Shown here piece by piece: positions 42,010 through 51,675 of a DNA stretch of 64,000 bases (position 1 is the first letter of the stretch; each line of letters begins with the position of its first letter). Below the pieces are notes generated by a model. That model was not told where the DNA came from. It saw only the letters and a program-made list of their open reading frames with translations, and did not search any database. Origin of the DNA: Eubacterium sp. ER2 (GTDB taxonomy: Bacteria > Bacillota > Clostridia > Lachnospirales > Lachnospiraceae). The translations under genes were made by a program, and so were the position numbers. Location: positions 1 to 64,000 of the forward strand of contig NZ_JPJE01000029.1 in assembly GCF_000765215.1 (NCBI RefSeq). Direction: 5' to 3'.

Positions 42010-43434
42010 ATGCAGAAAAATGATTTGGTGACAGTGCGGATAGAGGACATGGGCACTGGTGGAGAGGGCATCGGAAAGGCAGACGGATGCGCTCTTTTTA
42101 TTAAGGATGCGATCATCGGGGACCTGGTGGAAGCAAAGATCATGAAGATGAAGAAAAACTATGGGTATGCAAGATTAATGAATATTCTTGCGCCCTCACC
42201 CGCCCGTCAAAATGCAAGGTGCAAGGAGGCCAGAAGATGCGGCGGCTGCCAGATCCAGGAGATGGATTACAGGCAGCAGCTTGCCTTTAAAAAGGGCAAG
42301 GTGGAGAACAACCTTCTGCGGCTCGGCGCAGTGCCAAAAGAGGTGCTGGACGCCGCCATGGAGGGGATCATCGGAATGGACGAGCCCTTCCGTTACCGCA
42401 ATAAAGCCCAGTATCCCATTGGCAGAGACAGAGAAGGCCATCTGACGGCAGGCTTCTATGCCGGACGGACCCATCAGATCATCCCCCTGCCGGACATGGA
42501 CTGCGCTCTGGGGGCAGAGGAAAATCAGCCTATCCTGCAGGAGATTCTGGCCTTTATGGGGGAATACCACGTGCAGCCCTACGACGAGGAGTCCCACGCC
42601 GGGCTGGTGCGCCATGTGCTGATCCGCAAGGGCTTTGCCACCGGAGAGCTGATGGTCTGTCTAGTCATCAACGGAGACGCCCTTCCCCACAGCGATGTGC
42701 TGGCAGAGCGGCTGTCCTCCATCCAGGGCATGACGAGCATCACCTGCAGCGTCAACAGGGAGAAGACAAATGTGATCATGGGAAAGGACATAAAAACCAT
42801 CTGGGGGCAGGACTATATCACAGACTACATCGGCGATGTGAAATTCCACATTTCTCCCCTCTCCTTTTATCAGGTGAACCCGGTGCAGACGGAGCGGCTC
42901 TACGGCACGGCCCTGGAGTTCGCCGGCCTGACGGGAAAGGAGACGGTGTGGGATCTGTACTGCGGCATCGGCACCATCTCCCTCTTCCTCGCCCGGAGGG
43001 CAGGCCGCGTCTGCGGGGTGGAGATCGTCCCCCAGGCCATCCGGGATGCCAAAAACAACGCCGCTATCAACGACATTTCCAACGCCCGGTTTTATGTGGG
43101 AAAGGCGGAGGAGGTGCTGCCTGGCATGTACGAAAAAGAGGGGGTGCAGGCGGATGTGATCGTGGTGGACCCGCCCCGGAAGGGCTGCGAGCAGATTGTG
43201 CTGGAGACCATGGTGAAGATGCGGCCGGATCGGATCGTGTACGTCAGCTGCGACCCCGCCACCCTGGCCCGGGACGTGAAGTACCTGCGGGGGAACGGGT
43301 ATGAGCTGGACAGGGTGAAGGCGGTGGATATGTTCCCGCATACGGTGCATGTGGAAGTTGTGTGTTTGCTTTCCAAACTTAAAACTTATAAACATATTGA
43401 TGTGAAATTAGAGATGGATGAATTAATGATATAG
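42010..43434 (+). CDS. rlmD: 23S rRNA (uracil-5-)-methyltransferase RlmD family
   Basis: A protein of about 474 residues with an N-terminal TRAM RNA-binding domain (DMGTGGEGIGKADGCALFIK), cysteines for an iron-sulfur cluster (CKEARRCGGC), SAM motifs (WDLYCGIGTISLFLARR, VVDPPRKGCEQIVL) and the catalytic cysteine in VYVSCDPATLARD. It methylates uracil in ribosomal RNA. ATG at 42010 follows AAAGGGGAA; a GTG at 41989 is less likely. It is the last core gene before the AT-rich accessory patch. Confidence 0.94.
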   Translation: MQKNDLVTVRIEDMGTGGEGIGKADGCALFIKDAIIGDLVEAKIMKMKKNYGYARLMNILAPSPARQNARCKEARRCGGCQIQEMDYRQQLAFKKGKVENNLLRLGAVPKEVLDAAMEGIIGMDEPFRYRNKAQYPIGRDREGHLTAGFYAGRTHQIIPLPDMDCALGAEENQPILQEILAFMGEYHVQPYDEESHAGLVRHVLIRKGFATGELMVCLVINGDALPHSDVLAERLSSIQGMTSITCSVNREKTNVIMGKDIKTIWGQDYITDYIGDVKFHISPLSFYQVNPVQTERLYGTALEFAGLTGKETVWDLYCGIGTISLFLARRAGRVCGVEIVPQAIRDAKNNAAINDISNARFYVGKAEEVLPGMYEKEGVQADVIVVDPPRKGCEQIVLETMVKMRPDRIVYVSCDPATLARDVKYLRGNGYELDRVKAVDMFPHTVHVEVVCLLSKLKTYKHIDVKLEMDELMI

Positions 43435-43711
43435 TCTATACTTAACCATAGATAGGTGTTAAGAAAAACAAATTATTAGCTGGGTCAGCACCTAAAGTTC
43501 ATTGAATTCTAACATTTTACTATTGAACATGATACGGAAATAGGTTTGGATAAGCAGGGTAAGGTGTAAGTATAGCATTCAATCATTCGTGGGATATGTT
43601 TGAAGGAAGCGATAAATCGGAAGTTAATATTGGTGAAAAATTGAAGAACGATATTATGATTTATAGGGGGCTGATTGTATATAAAAGAGAAGATACTAGG
43701 AGAGGTGAAAG
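43435..43711. other. 277-bp AT-rich intergenic start of the accessory patch
   Basis: No complete gene is visible. A short coding-like stretch at 43596-43690 (MFEGSDKSEVNIGEKLKNDI) may be a remnant of another gene. Base composition drops here compared with rlmD. Confidence 0.4.
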
Positions 43712-44731
43712 GTGGAGAATAAAAGAGATATTTCTAAAAACGTTGAGAGCGAAATTATCATATATCAGACGGAAGATGGACACACAAAAATTGACGTTAA
43801 GTTTGAAGATGAGACCGTTTGGCTTACACAGGCACAATTATGCGAACTATACAAAACCAGTAAATCCAATATCAGCGAGCATATCAAACACATTTTTGAA
43901 GAGGGAGAACTGGAAGAAAATTCAGTTGTTCGGAAACTCCGAACAACTGCTACTGATGGGAAAAAATATAATACAACACATTATAATCTTGATATGATTA
44001 TTTCTCTTGGATATAGAGTGAGATCCAAGATTGCTACAAATTTCCGCCGGTGGGCTACCGAACGATTAAAAGAGTACATGATCAAAGGCTTTATAATGGA
44101 TGATGAGCGGTTGAAAAATCTGGGCGGAGGTAACTACTGGAAAGAGCTGTTAGACCGCATACGGGATATACGTTCGTCTGAAAAGGTTATGTACCGGCAG
44201 GTTCTTGACCTTTATGCAACGAGTGTTGACTATGATCCCAAGAGCAGTGAATCTATTGCCTTTTTTAAAATGGTGCAGAACAAATTGCATTATGCAGCAC
44301 ACGGACATACAGCAGCAGAGGTTATATACGAGCGTGCGGATGCGAGTCAGCCTTTCATGGGATTAAAGAGTTTTCCTGGTGACTTTCCTGCTTTAAAGGA
44401 TATAGGCATTGCAAAGAATTACCTTAATGATGAAGAATTAAAAATATTGAATAATATTGTATCAGGATATTTTGATTTTGCGGAAATACAGGCTATGCGT
44501 CATCATCCTATGTATATGTCAGATTATGTGGAGCATCTTGATAATGTTTTGAAGACTACAGGGGAAAAGGTGCTGCAGGGTGCAGGTACAATCAGCCATG
44601 CGCAGGCAATTGAGAAGGCGACAGAAGAGTATAGAAAATATCAGACACAGAATTTGTCGCCAGTTGAAGAGGAATATTTGGAAAGCATTAAAAATATTCA
44701 AAGCATAGTGAAGAAAAAAGATAATAATTAA
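43712..44731 (+). CDS. RhuM family protein
   Basis: A 339-residue protein of the RhuM type: an N-terminal DNA-binding-like segment (VWLTQAQLCELYKTSKSNIS, ISEHIKHIFEEGELEENSVV), YNLDMIISLGYRVRSKIATN, then a helical C-terminal half. RhuM proteins are widespread on islands and phage remnants and resemble phage antirepressor-like factors; their role is unclear. The likely start is GTG at 43712 after AGGAGAGGTGAAAG. Neighbours are a KilA-N protein and broken mobile genes. Confidence 0.88.
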   Translation: MENKRDISKNVESEIIIYQTEDGHTKIDVKFEDETVWLTQAQLCELYKTSKSNISEHIKHIFEEGELEENSVVRKLRTTATDGKKYNTTHYNLDMIISLGYRVRSKIATNFRRWATERLKEYMIKGFIMDDERLKNLGGGNYWKELLDRIRDIRSSEKVMYRQVLDLYATSVDYDPKSSESIAFFKMVQNKLHYAAHGHTAAEVIYERADASQPFMGLKSFPGDFPALKDIGIAKNYLNDEELKILNNIVSGYFDFAEIQAMRHHPMYMSDYVEHLDNVLKTTGEKVLQGAGTISHAQAIEKATEEYRKYQTQNLSPVEEEYLESIKNIQSIVKKKDNN

Positions 44732-44871
44732 TAGAACAGGATACTTCCATGTAAATAGCAGAGTTGAAGAGGTTTTTGGGAAAATAGTGTAAATATTAGT
44801 TTGGACAACGAAGAACATGTGGAGACGGCGTCGCTTTTATCCTGCAAATCCCCAGACAGTGTAATGTAAAG

Positions 44872-45183
44872 GTGGAATTTGGAGAAGGTGATGATAAGAT
44901 ATCGTCAGATGCGATTACAGAGCAGATAGTCCCATTACATCAGAAAGCCTATGAGGTTTATTTGCCGTTGGTTGAAGATGTGTGCAGCAGAACCGTGTCA
45001 GAAGATGAATTGTCACATTTGTTAGATTATTTACTGGACTTTGCGTGTGATGAAAAAATGTTGAGATTGTACAAAAGGGTATGTAGAAAGTATTTGGATG
45101 TATATCCCAGTTGTATTAGGGATTATATTGAAGCATATTGGGAAATGTGGGAAGATGAAGGTGAATTGGAAAACGATTTATGA
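44872..45183 (+). CDS. Hypothetical protein, possibly the end of a larger lost gene
   Basis: I do not recognise this acidic protein of about 103 residues (AYEVYLPLVEDVCSRTVSED, RDYIEAYWEMWEDEGELEND). The only start is GTG 44872, without a good ribosome binding site. The frame stays open upstream to 44800 and encodes coding-like residues (GDGVAFILQIPRQCNVKVEF), so it may be the 3' part of a truncated gene. Confidence 0.45.
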   Translation: MEFGEGDDKISSDAITEQIVPLHQKAYEVYLPLVEDVCSRTVSEDELSHLLDYLLDFACDEKMLRLYKRVCRKYLDVYPSCIRDYIEAYWEMWEDEGELENDL

Positions 45184-45251
45184 ATTAGGCGGAGGATGTA
45201 TGTTCTAAAAGATATGTTGCCTCAGTTTATGCTGGGGAGAGGAGGATGTTT

Positions 45252-46100
45252 ATGGCGAAAATTGTTAAGGAGACTATCCATGCAAAAGGTATTGACATAG
45301 GAATCTATACTACAAATTTTGAAAATGAATTTATTTCATTAACGGATATTGCAAAATATCGAAATGAGGACGACCCGCGATTTGTGATTCAAAACTGGAT
45401 GCGAAATAGAAATACGATTGAGTTTTTAGGCGTTTGGGAAGAATTGCATAATCCAGATTTTAACCGTGTGCAATTCGAGGCGGTTAAAAATGAGGCTGGA
45501 TTAAACCGTTTTGTTATGACACCGACAAAGTGGATTACGCAGATGAATGCTATCGGTATTGTCTCAAAAGCAGGACGTTATGGCGGAACATATGCCCATA
45601 GCGATATTGCTATGTCTTTTGCAACCTGGATTTCGCCTGAATTCCAGTTATATATCATGAAAGATTACAGGAGATTAAAGACTGATGAGAATAGTCGGCT
45701 ATCTCTGAATTGGAATTTGAACAGAGAGATTTCTAAGTTGAATTACAAGATACATACTGACGCGATTAAGGATAATTTGCTACCGCCAGAATTAACACCC
45801 GCACAGGTAGCGTATACCTATGCTAATGAAGCGGATCTGTTGAATGTTGTTTTGTTTGGAAAGACCGCAAAGCAATGGAAAGAAGAAAATCCGAATGTTA
45901 AGGGGAATATGCGGGATGTAGCAACGCTGAATCAATTACTGGTACTTTCAAATCTGGAAAGCTATAATGCGGTTTTAATTAGTCAAGAAAAGAACCAGAA
46001 AGAGCGGATGGAATTGTTGCGGCAGTTGGCAGTACAGCAGTTACAGACGTTGGAAACGATGAGCTTGAATAATTTACCGAATTTGGAAGTTGAAATGTAA
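45252..46100 (+). CDS. KilA-N domain protein
   Basis: A protein of about 282 residues with a KilA-N domain in its first 140 residues (FISLTDIAKYRNEDDPRFVI, QNWMRNRNTIEFLGVWEELH, GRYGGTYAHSDIAMSFATWI) and a helical C-terminus ending in a Gln/Leu-rich stretch. KilA-N is a DNA-binding domain common in phages and mobile elements. AGGAGG sits six bases before ATG 45252. Together with RhuM it marks former mobile DNA. Confidence 0.9.
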   Translation: MAKIVKETIHAKGIDIGIYTTNFENEFISLTDIAKYRNEDDPRFVIQNWMRNRNTIEFLGVWEELHNPDFNRVQFEAVKNEAGLNRFVMTPTKWITQMNAIGIVSKAGRYGGTYAHSDIAMSFATWISPEFQLYIMKDYRRLKTDENSRLSLNWNLNREISKLNYKIHTDAIKDNLLPPELTPAQVAYTYANEADLLNVVLFGKTAKQWKEENPNVKGNMRDVATLNQLLVLSNLESYNAVLISQEKNQKERMELLRQLAVQQLQTLETMSLNNLPNLEVEM

Positions 46101-46212
46101 GAAGAAAGTTTTGGCTATTTGTGTATTAGTAAAGATAGTGGAGAGGTGAAAGGTCATGAGATTGTACTCCCAGAAAAGTATAAAGAGTAGCTTATGATCA
46201 TAAAGCTGGCAG

Positions 46213-46564
46213 AATCCGACCAATTGGTACTATGATCCGGAAACTGAAGAGTTCGTGGATTTCGGAGAGAATAAATCTATTCCTTGCGCGGTGATTGATC
46301 TACATAACCCAGTATGCAGTCCTGTTATTGAGAGCCGGAATAAAAGCGACGAATATAAAAGAGACGGACAAGGAGAAAACGGCACCTACAGAGGATGAAA
46401 TCATCCGCCATCTTGCTGGATTCGTATCCAGACTGTGGCAGATCCATGTGTTTGGCGAGGGCAACACCAGAACGACAGCGGTGTTCTTCATTAAGTATTT
46501 ACGAACGCTGGTCTTTGACCTGTTTTCGAAAACGGATAAAGGGAAAAATCGGAGGACGTCAAAC
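46213..46564 (+). pseudogene. Gene fragments, including a Fic-domain motif
   Basis: Two coding pieces in different frames abut here. From about 46213 one frame reads NWYYDPETEEFVDFGENKSI and onwards, of unknown family. From about 46400 another frame reads DEIIRHLAGFVSRLWQIHVF, then GEGNTRTTAVFFIKYLRTL. The latter is the core Fic motif (HxFxxGNxRxxxxF), normally part of an AMP-transferase. Neither piece has a start or a full domain, so this is a decayed Fic gene fused to other debris. The frame continues into the next real gene only by chance. Confidence 0.7.
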
Positions 46565-47395
46565 ATGAGTTATTTCAAAAATATTACAGTAGGAGAAATG
46601 TGCGTTTGGAGGAACGAAATCATAAGGTTTGATCCGGACAGTTCTCCGTCGGCGTGGACACATTATCGCACAATTTATGAAGGCAGAATCGAAGGATATG
46701 ATTTTAGCCGTCTGTCCTTTTATATCAGATACAGTGAATTCGGTGATTTAAATAGATGCTTTTGTGGCGAAAGAAACATTTGGCTTAATTACATTGATCT
46801 GCCATCGCCTGACAGCAGGGACTACAATCGTTTGTTTGCTTTAAAAGATGACACAGTAAGGATTGAAAAAGAAGGTGTGACCTACATAGAGCCGGCCTAT
46901 AGATACGGGGGAGAATGTGACTTCAATTTTAATGAAAAGAAGTATAAACTGTTTAAAGAAATCATAGGCGGTGACGCGTATGCACTGGACAGACTAGAAA
47001 AGTGCAGGGCAAAGCATCATACCCTCATTAATTTTTCGTTGATGCAGGCATTGGGTAATATGCAGGGAGTCAAGGGCGAAGAGGATTATGACCGACTTGA
47101 TGTGTTTATTCATAAGCTGAACCAGTATTTTGAGGGGAGTTCAGATGAGGTAGTTTGCTCGGCGGGCAGAAACCGGGAATTCTTAGAAAAATATTTGCAT
47201 AGTTTTTGCGATATATATGACTATTGCGAAAAAATATATTTTATTGACAGTAAAGAATTTGTTGATGAAATAATAAGGCAAGGAGCCCTGCCAATAGCAG
47301 GATGTAGAGATGTCATAAGGTACATGAACCTGGCAGACGAGTTTTGGAGGAGGAAGAGGATAAAAATAGAGGAAATCTATCGCAAAAGAAGTTAA
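46565..47395 (+). CDS. Hypothetical protein (possible DUF6994-like)
   Basis: This 276-residue protein has no motif I can name with confidence. It is rich in aromatic and charged residues (YFKNITVGEMCVWRNEIIRF, LINFSLMQALGNMQGVKGEE, DRLDVFIHKLNQYFEG). It vaguely resembles small uncharacterised Firmicute proteins of the DUF6994 type, but I am unsure. GGAGGA before ATG 46565 supports this start, although the frame is open upstream through Fic debris. The gene seems intact and may be a passenger of the accessory patch. Confidence 0.6.
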   Translation: MSYFKNITVGEMCVWRNEIIRFDPDSSPSAWTHYRTIYEGRIEGYDFSRLSFYIRYSEFGDLNRCFCGERNIWLNYIDLPSPDSRDYNRLFALKDDTVRIEKEGVTYIEPAYRYGGECDFNFNEKKYKLFKEIIGGDAYALDRLEKCRAKHHTLINFSLMQALGNMQGVKGEEDYDRLDVFIHKLNQYFEGSSDEVVCSAGRNREFLEKYLHSFCDIYDYCEKIYFIDSKEFVDEIIRQGALPIAGCRDVIRYMNLADEFWRRKRIKIEEIYRKRS

Positions 47396-47883
47396 GCGAG
47401 CTCTCGGCGAATATAATTTGGGCCTGTTTCTCTTTCACATTGTGGATAAGAGGGTGAGGCAGCAGTATGAGGTGAGGAAGAGGTGAGGACCACAAAGACC
47501 GCCGGTTCCCGGAGAACAAAATTCAATCAATGACAAAATATTTATGGAAACTGTCTGGGATGTGTGCTAGTATATATAAAGCATTATATTTCTGGCAGTT
47601 TTTTCCTTGCTTTTTATTTTGAAAATAGTTTACGTGGAAGGAAAATTGATGGTGAGCTGATTGAGTGTTGGTAAAAATTTAGCTTATGGATAGTTTGTAA
47701 GAGAAGGTACATTACGAATAAAATATACAAAAATACTTTATACAGAATGTGCTTTCTTGGTTTCACATCCACAAAAATGTGAGATTGTGGTGTGGGATTA
47801 AATGATATATTATCCTCCCATCCCGCCCCTCTCCCCTCCCTGTGTTACACTACCCTCATACCAAACAACAAGGAGGAAAAGAG
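47396..47883. other. 488-bp low-GC intergenic stretch
   Basis: Only a short coding-like remnant is seen at its left end (about 47379-47486: KEVKRALGEYNLGLFLFHIV, then DKRVRQQYEVRKR and a stop), without a start. The rest is AT-rich with no gene. CAAGGAGG at the right end serves the recombinase remnant. Confidence 0.45.
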
Positions 47884-48473
47884 ATGAATCTTACGACGGC
47901 ACTCAGAGATTACCTTGAATTTTGCAGATACCGGAAGGAATTGGATGTGAAGACGCTGAAAGCGTACCGGATCAACCTGCGGCAGATGGCAGAGTATCTG
48001 GACGGGCGTGAATGTACCCGGCAGAACCTGGAGAAATACGTAACGCACCTTCATAAGCAGTTCGGGAAAAAGACCGTTAAGCGGAAAATAGCCAGCATGA
48101 AGGCCTTCTTCAGTTACCTTGAAGAGGAGGAGCGGATTGAAAGAAATCCCTTTGAGAAGATCAAAGTGCGATTGCCAGCAGCAGCCATTTCTTTGTGAAC
48201 CGGAGAGGCAGGGCCATGTCCGAGCAGTCTATAAGAAATATGCTTCACAGCTATCAGGAAAAGGCCCATTTGCCGGGAAATATCACGCCGCACATGTTCC
48301 GACATTCAGTGGCTACCTATCTGCTGGAGGAGGATGTGGATATTGCCTATATCCAAAAGCTGCTGGGACACAGCTCCATTAAGACGACGCAGATCTATAT
48401 ACACGTGGCGTCCAAAAAGCAGGCGGAGCTTTTGAAGGAGAGGCATCCGAGAAATAAAATGAGTATCCGCTGA
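47884..48473 (+). pseudogene. Tyrosine recombinase with internal deletion
   Basis: The first part (47884-48198) encodes the N-terminal core-binding domain (LTTALRDYLEFCRYRKELDV ... NPFEKIKVRLP). The second part, in another frame from about 48183, encodes the C-terminal catalytic end (FFVNRRGRAMSEQSIRNML, TPHMFRHSVATYLL with the HxxR pair, QKLLGHSSIKTTQIYIHV with the Tyr nucleophile). About 130-150 residues between them, including the first catalytic arginine, are missing and the join shifts frame. It is a dead XerC/D-type integrase. Its presence marks an old integration between rlmD and the polysaccharide locus. Confidence 0.85.
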
Positions 48474-48672
48474 GCACAGATTGTCTCTGATAAGTGGAGA
48501 CACTGGCGGCAAGGTAAAATAACTGTAAAACTCAGGTGAAGTCTCATCATTTGGAAACAGATAAAAAATATCAATAACATAATGCCGCCTGCACAATCGC
48601 ATAAAAAAATCGTCTCCTACAGTTGGAAAAACAATGAAATTGTACAAAAAAATGGGATGTTTTGGCGGGGGA

Positions 48673-48701
48673 TTGAAAAAAATGAGGTAAACCATTATAA
48701 T
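48673..48701 (+). promoter_or_regulatory. Promoter of the small membrane protein gene
   Basis: TTGAAA (48673-48678), a 17-bp spacer and TATAAT (48696-48701) form a near-consensus promoter 40 nt before the ATG. Confidence 0.7.
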
Positions 48702-48740
48702 AGAAACAGTCTCTAAAGGGTAAAAAAGGAGAAGACGATT

Positions 48741-48935
48741 ATGAAACATGCTGGAACTGCTTTGAAAATGCTGGTGCTCTGCTGTTTAGTGCTGTGCAGC
48801 GCAGGTATTGTCATGTATATTGGGGCAGGGACTGTTGTGACAGAGACAGTAGATCCGCTCCGGGCGGTGATCGCTGCGGTGATTGCTCTGGCAGCCGGAT
48901 TGATTATTTTTTTCAAACGACACATTGTGAACTAG
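48741..48935 (+). CDS. Small two-helix membrane protein
   Basis: A 64-residue protein made almost entirely of two hydrophobic helices (about residues 9-29 and 41-58) with a short basic end KRHIVN. AAAAGGAGAAG precedes the ATG and a strong promoter lies upstream, so it is probably expressed. I do not recognise the family. It precedes the polysaccharide locus by 90 nt and may mark its boundary. Confidence 0.6.
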   Translation: MKHAGTALKMLVLCCLVLCSAGIVMYIGAGTVVTETVDPLRAVIAAVIALAAGLIIFFKRHIVN

Positions 48936-49027
48936 AATGAGAACTGACTGGCTGCAGGATGAGACAGATCAGTTTTTTTCACGTGACATGACGTGTCTGA
49001 TACTGAATGGAAAAAAGGAACAGGGAA

Positions 49028-50941
49028 ATGAGTGGAGAAAAACAGGGAAAACAATTAAAATGGATACATAAAGCGCTGATCCTAGCCGCCGCGGATGTGG
49101 CGATCATCCTGGCGTCCTATCTGGGAGCGCTTTTGCTGCGGTTTGATTTTGTGCTCTCCAGCATCCCGCCGGAGTATATCCAGGGCTATCTGTGGTCCAT
49201 GCCCTTCTGGGTCGCCGCAACGCTGGTCGTGTTTTACGGCTGCCGACTGTACCACAGTATCTGGAGCCTGGCCAGTGTGGCAGAGTTCAGAAGGATACTG
49301 GCAGCCTATGTCATATTGCTGGTGGTCTATGTGGCGGGCATGATCTTTATGGGGCTTCGCATGCCCAGATCCTACTATTTCATGGGATATATCATCAGCT
49401 TCTGCCTGACGACGGGGGTGCGCTTCTCCTACCGGATCCTGCGGATGTACGCGATCCGGGAGGACAATGCGGCAAACGCGGACAAGATTCATGACCGGGT
49501 TATGATCATCGGAGCCGGAAGCGCGGGTCAGGTTCTGATCAAGGAGCTGCTGAGCTCTGAGAAGACCCATGTGCAGGTGTGCTGTGTCATTGACGATAAC
49601 CCCAACAAGCTGGGCCGGTCGCTGGAGGGGATTCCCATCGTGGGAAACCGGTACGATATTGTGGAGATGGCGGAAAAATATAACATCAATCGCATTATCT
49701 ACGCCATTCCCGCAACAACAGGCAAAAACCGCAAGGATATCCTGAACATCTGCAAGGAGACAAAATGCCGGATGCAGACAGTGCCTGGCGTCTATCAGCT
49801 GGTAAACGGCGAGGTCAGCGTCAGCACGCTGCGCAATGTAGAGATCACAGATCTGCTGGGCCGCGCCCAGGTCCGGGTCAATAACGAAGAGATCTTTGCC
49901 GCTATTAAAGGTTTGAACGTACTAGTAACAGGTGGTGGAGGCTCTATTGGGTCAGAACTTTGCCGGCAGATCGCCCAGGCACAGCCCAGGAGGCTGATCA
50001 TCTTTGATATATATGAAAATAACGCCTATGAGATACAGCAGGAGCTGATCCGGAAATACGGGGACACGCTGGACCTGGTAGTGCTCATCGGCTCTGTCAG
50101 AAATACCAACCGGATCGGCTGGGTGATGGATAAATATAAACCCGATGTGGTGTTCCATGCGGCGGCACACAAGCATGTACCGCTGATGGAGGACAGCCCT
50201 AACGAGGCCATCAAGAACAATGTCCTTGGCACCTACAAGACAGCAAAGGCAGCAGCCAGGGCGGGGGTAAGAAAATTTGTCCTCATCTCTACTGACAAGG
50301 CTGTCAACCCCACCAACATCATGGGGGCGTCCAAGCGCCTCTGTGAGATGGTGGTGCAGATGATGAACCGGAAATGCCCGGATACAGATTTCGTGGCAGT
50401 CAGGTTCGGAAACGTACTGGGAAGCAACGGAAGCGTCATCCCGCTCTTTAAGAAACAGATTGCGGCGGGCGGACCGGTTACCGTTACTGATAAAAATATC
50501 ATCCGCTACTTTATGACCATTCCTGAGGCGGTCTCACTGGTGCTCCAGGCGTCCTACTACGCAAAGGGCGGTGAGATATTTGTCCTGGACATGGGGGCTC
50601 CTGTCCGGATCGACGACATGGCGCGAAATCTGATCCGCCTGTCAGGCTACGAGCCGGATGTGGACATCATGATCGAGTACACCGGCCTGCGTCCGGGTGA
50701 GAAGCTCTTTGAGGAGCTGCTCATGGACGAGGAAGGGCTGCAGGATACAGAAAATGAGCTGATCCACATTGGAAAGCCCATAGAGATGGATGATGAGTGG
50801 TTTGAGGTACAGCTCAAGAGGCTGGACCGGGAGAGCAAGATAGAAAACGGCCATATCAAAGAGCTGGTGGCAGAGATCGTGCCAACCTATCACCCAAAGC
50901 CCTCCGACCTGGGAGAACAGGAACCACAGCAGGCTTCATAG
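49028..50941 (+). CDS. Membrane-bound UDP-GlcNAc 4,6-dehydratase-like enzyme (CapD/PglF type)
   Basis: A protein of about 637 residues with four N-terminal membrane helices, a first Rossmann-like domain (RVMIIGAGSAGQVLIKELLS) and a second SDR domain (VTGGGGSIGSELCRQIAQ, VFHAAAHKHVPLMED, STDKAVNPTNIMGASKR, RPGEKLFEELLMDEEGL). The family makes UDP-4-keto-6-deoxy-HexNAc, the substrate for the aminotransferases encoded downstream. ATG 49028 after AAGGAACAGG is preferred to ATG 49007, which has no ribosome binding site. It is followed by a terminator before the loaP gene. Confidence 0.9.
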   Translation: MSGEKQGKQLKWIHKALILAAADVAIILASYLGALLLRFDFVLSSIPPEYIQGYLWSMPFWVAATLVVFYGCRLYHSIWSLASVAEFRRILAAYVILLVVYVAGMIFMGLRMPRSYYFMGYIISFCLTTGVRFSYRILRMYAIREDNAANADKIHDRVMIIGAGSAGQVLIKELLSSEKTHVQVCCVIDDNPNKLGRSLEGIPIVGNRYDIVEMAEKYNINRIIYAIPATTGKNRKDILNICKETKCRMQTVPGVYQLVNGEVSVSTLRNVEITDLLGRAQVRVNNEEIFAAIKGLNVLVTGGGGSIGSELCRQIAQAQPRRLIIFDIYENNAYEIQQELIRKYGDTLDLVVLIGSVRNTNRIGWVMDKYKPDVVFHAAAHKHVPLMEDSPNEAIKNNVLGTYKTAKAAARAGVRKFVLISTDKAVNPTNIMGASKRLCEMVVQMMNRKCPDTDFVAVRFGNVLGSNGSVIPLFKKQIAAGGPVTVTDKNIIRYFMTIPEAVSLVLQASYYAKGGEIFVLDMGAPVRIDDMARNLIRLSGYEPDVDIMIEYTGLRPGEKLFEELLMDEEGLQDTENELIHIGKPIEMDDEWFEVQLKRLDRESKIENGHIKELVAEIVPTYHPKPSDLGEQEPQQAS

Positions 50942-51016
50942 TTTGATATTTTCAGGATTCCAAAGGAAGTCAGATCGTCGCCTTGCCGCGTCTGGCTTCG
51001 TTGGATGATATAGTGT

Positions 51017-51070
51017 CTCCGCAGTTTCTGCCTTTTTTCGGGGCAGAAATGGCGGAGCCTGCTCTTTTTT
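51017..51070 (+). terminator. Terminator after the dehydratase gene
   Basis: CTCCGCAGTTTCTGCC (51017-51032) pairs with GGCAGAAATGGCGGAG (51042-51057) with two mismatches, followed shortly by CTCTTTTTT. Confidence 0.82.
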
Positions 51071-51141
51071 ACCTGTTTAACAGGAAATTTCATAAATGAT
51101 CATAAGGCAAGGGATAATTAAACAAGGAGAAATACCAGACT

Positions 51142-51648
51142 ATGTGGTACGTCATGCAGGTGCGCACAGGCACCGAAGAGAGTATCCGCATCCAGTGCCA
51201 GAGCAATATACCCGCCGGCGTGCTGGAGAGATGCTTTGTCCCTTACTATGAAGAGAGAAAACATATCCGGGGTACATGGATCACACAGAAGAAGGTCCTG
51301 TTTCCCGGGTATGTTTTTGTCGTTACAGACAAATTGGATCAGCTCTACGAGTCTCTGCGAACTGTCATCGGCCTCACAAAGCTGATCGGCACCGGCCGGG
51401 ATATCGTTCCCCTGACAGACCAGGAGAAGCACTTCCTCCTGGAGTTTGGCGGCGAGGAGCAGATGGTCGCCATGTCCGAGGGGATCATAGAGAATTCCAA
51501 GGTGCACGTCTACTCCGGGCCCCTCAAGGGCAAGGAGGGCTACATCCGGAAGATCGACCGGCACAAGCGCAAGGCCTGGCTGGAGATCGAGATGTTCGGC
51601 AGGCTGCAGAAGGTGCAGGTGGGATTGGAGATCGTGGTGAAGACGTAG
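51142..51648 (+). CDS. loaP: NusG-family processive antiterminator, LoaP type
   Basis: This 168-residue NusG paralogue begins MWYVMQVRTGTEESIRIQCQ (NGN domain), has KKVLFPGYVFVVTDKLDQLY and ends with a KOW domain (VYSGPLKGKEGYIRKIDRHK). LoaP proteins bind RNA hairpins in the leader of long biosynthetic operons and let RNA polymerase pass terminators. Here it sits directly upstream of a polysaccharide operon of at least 11 kb, with an intrinsic terminator in between (51676-51700). AAGGAG lies 14 nt before the ATG, somewhat far. Confidence 0.85.
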   Translation: MWYVMQVRTGTEESIRIQCQSNIPAGVLERCFVPYYEERKHIRGTWITQKKVLFPGYVFVVTDKLDQLYESLRTVIGLTKLIGTGRDIVPLTDQEKHFLLEFGGEEQMVAMSEGIIENSKVHVYSGPLKGKEGYIRKIDRHKRKAWLEIEMFGRLQKVQVGLEIVVKT

Positions 51649-51675
51649 GGATAAGAAGTAATATGAGAAGAAATG

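Noticed and set aside
46295-46564. Treating the Fic motif and the following gene as one fusion protein
   Set aside because: The Fic piece lacks a start and most of its domain, and the downstream gene has its own GGAGGA and ATG at 46565. The open frame between them looks accidental.
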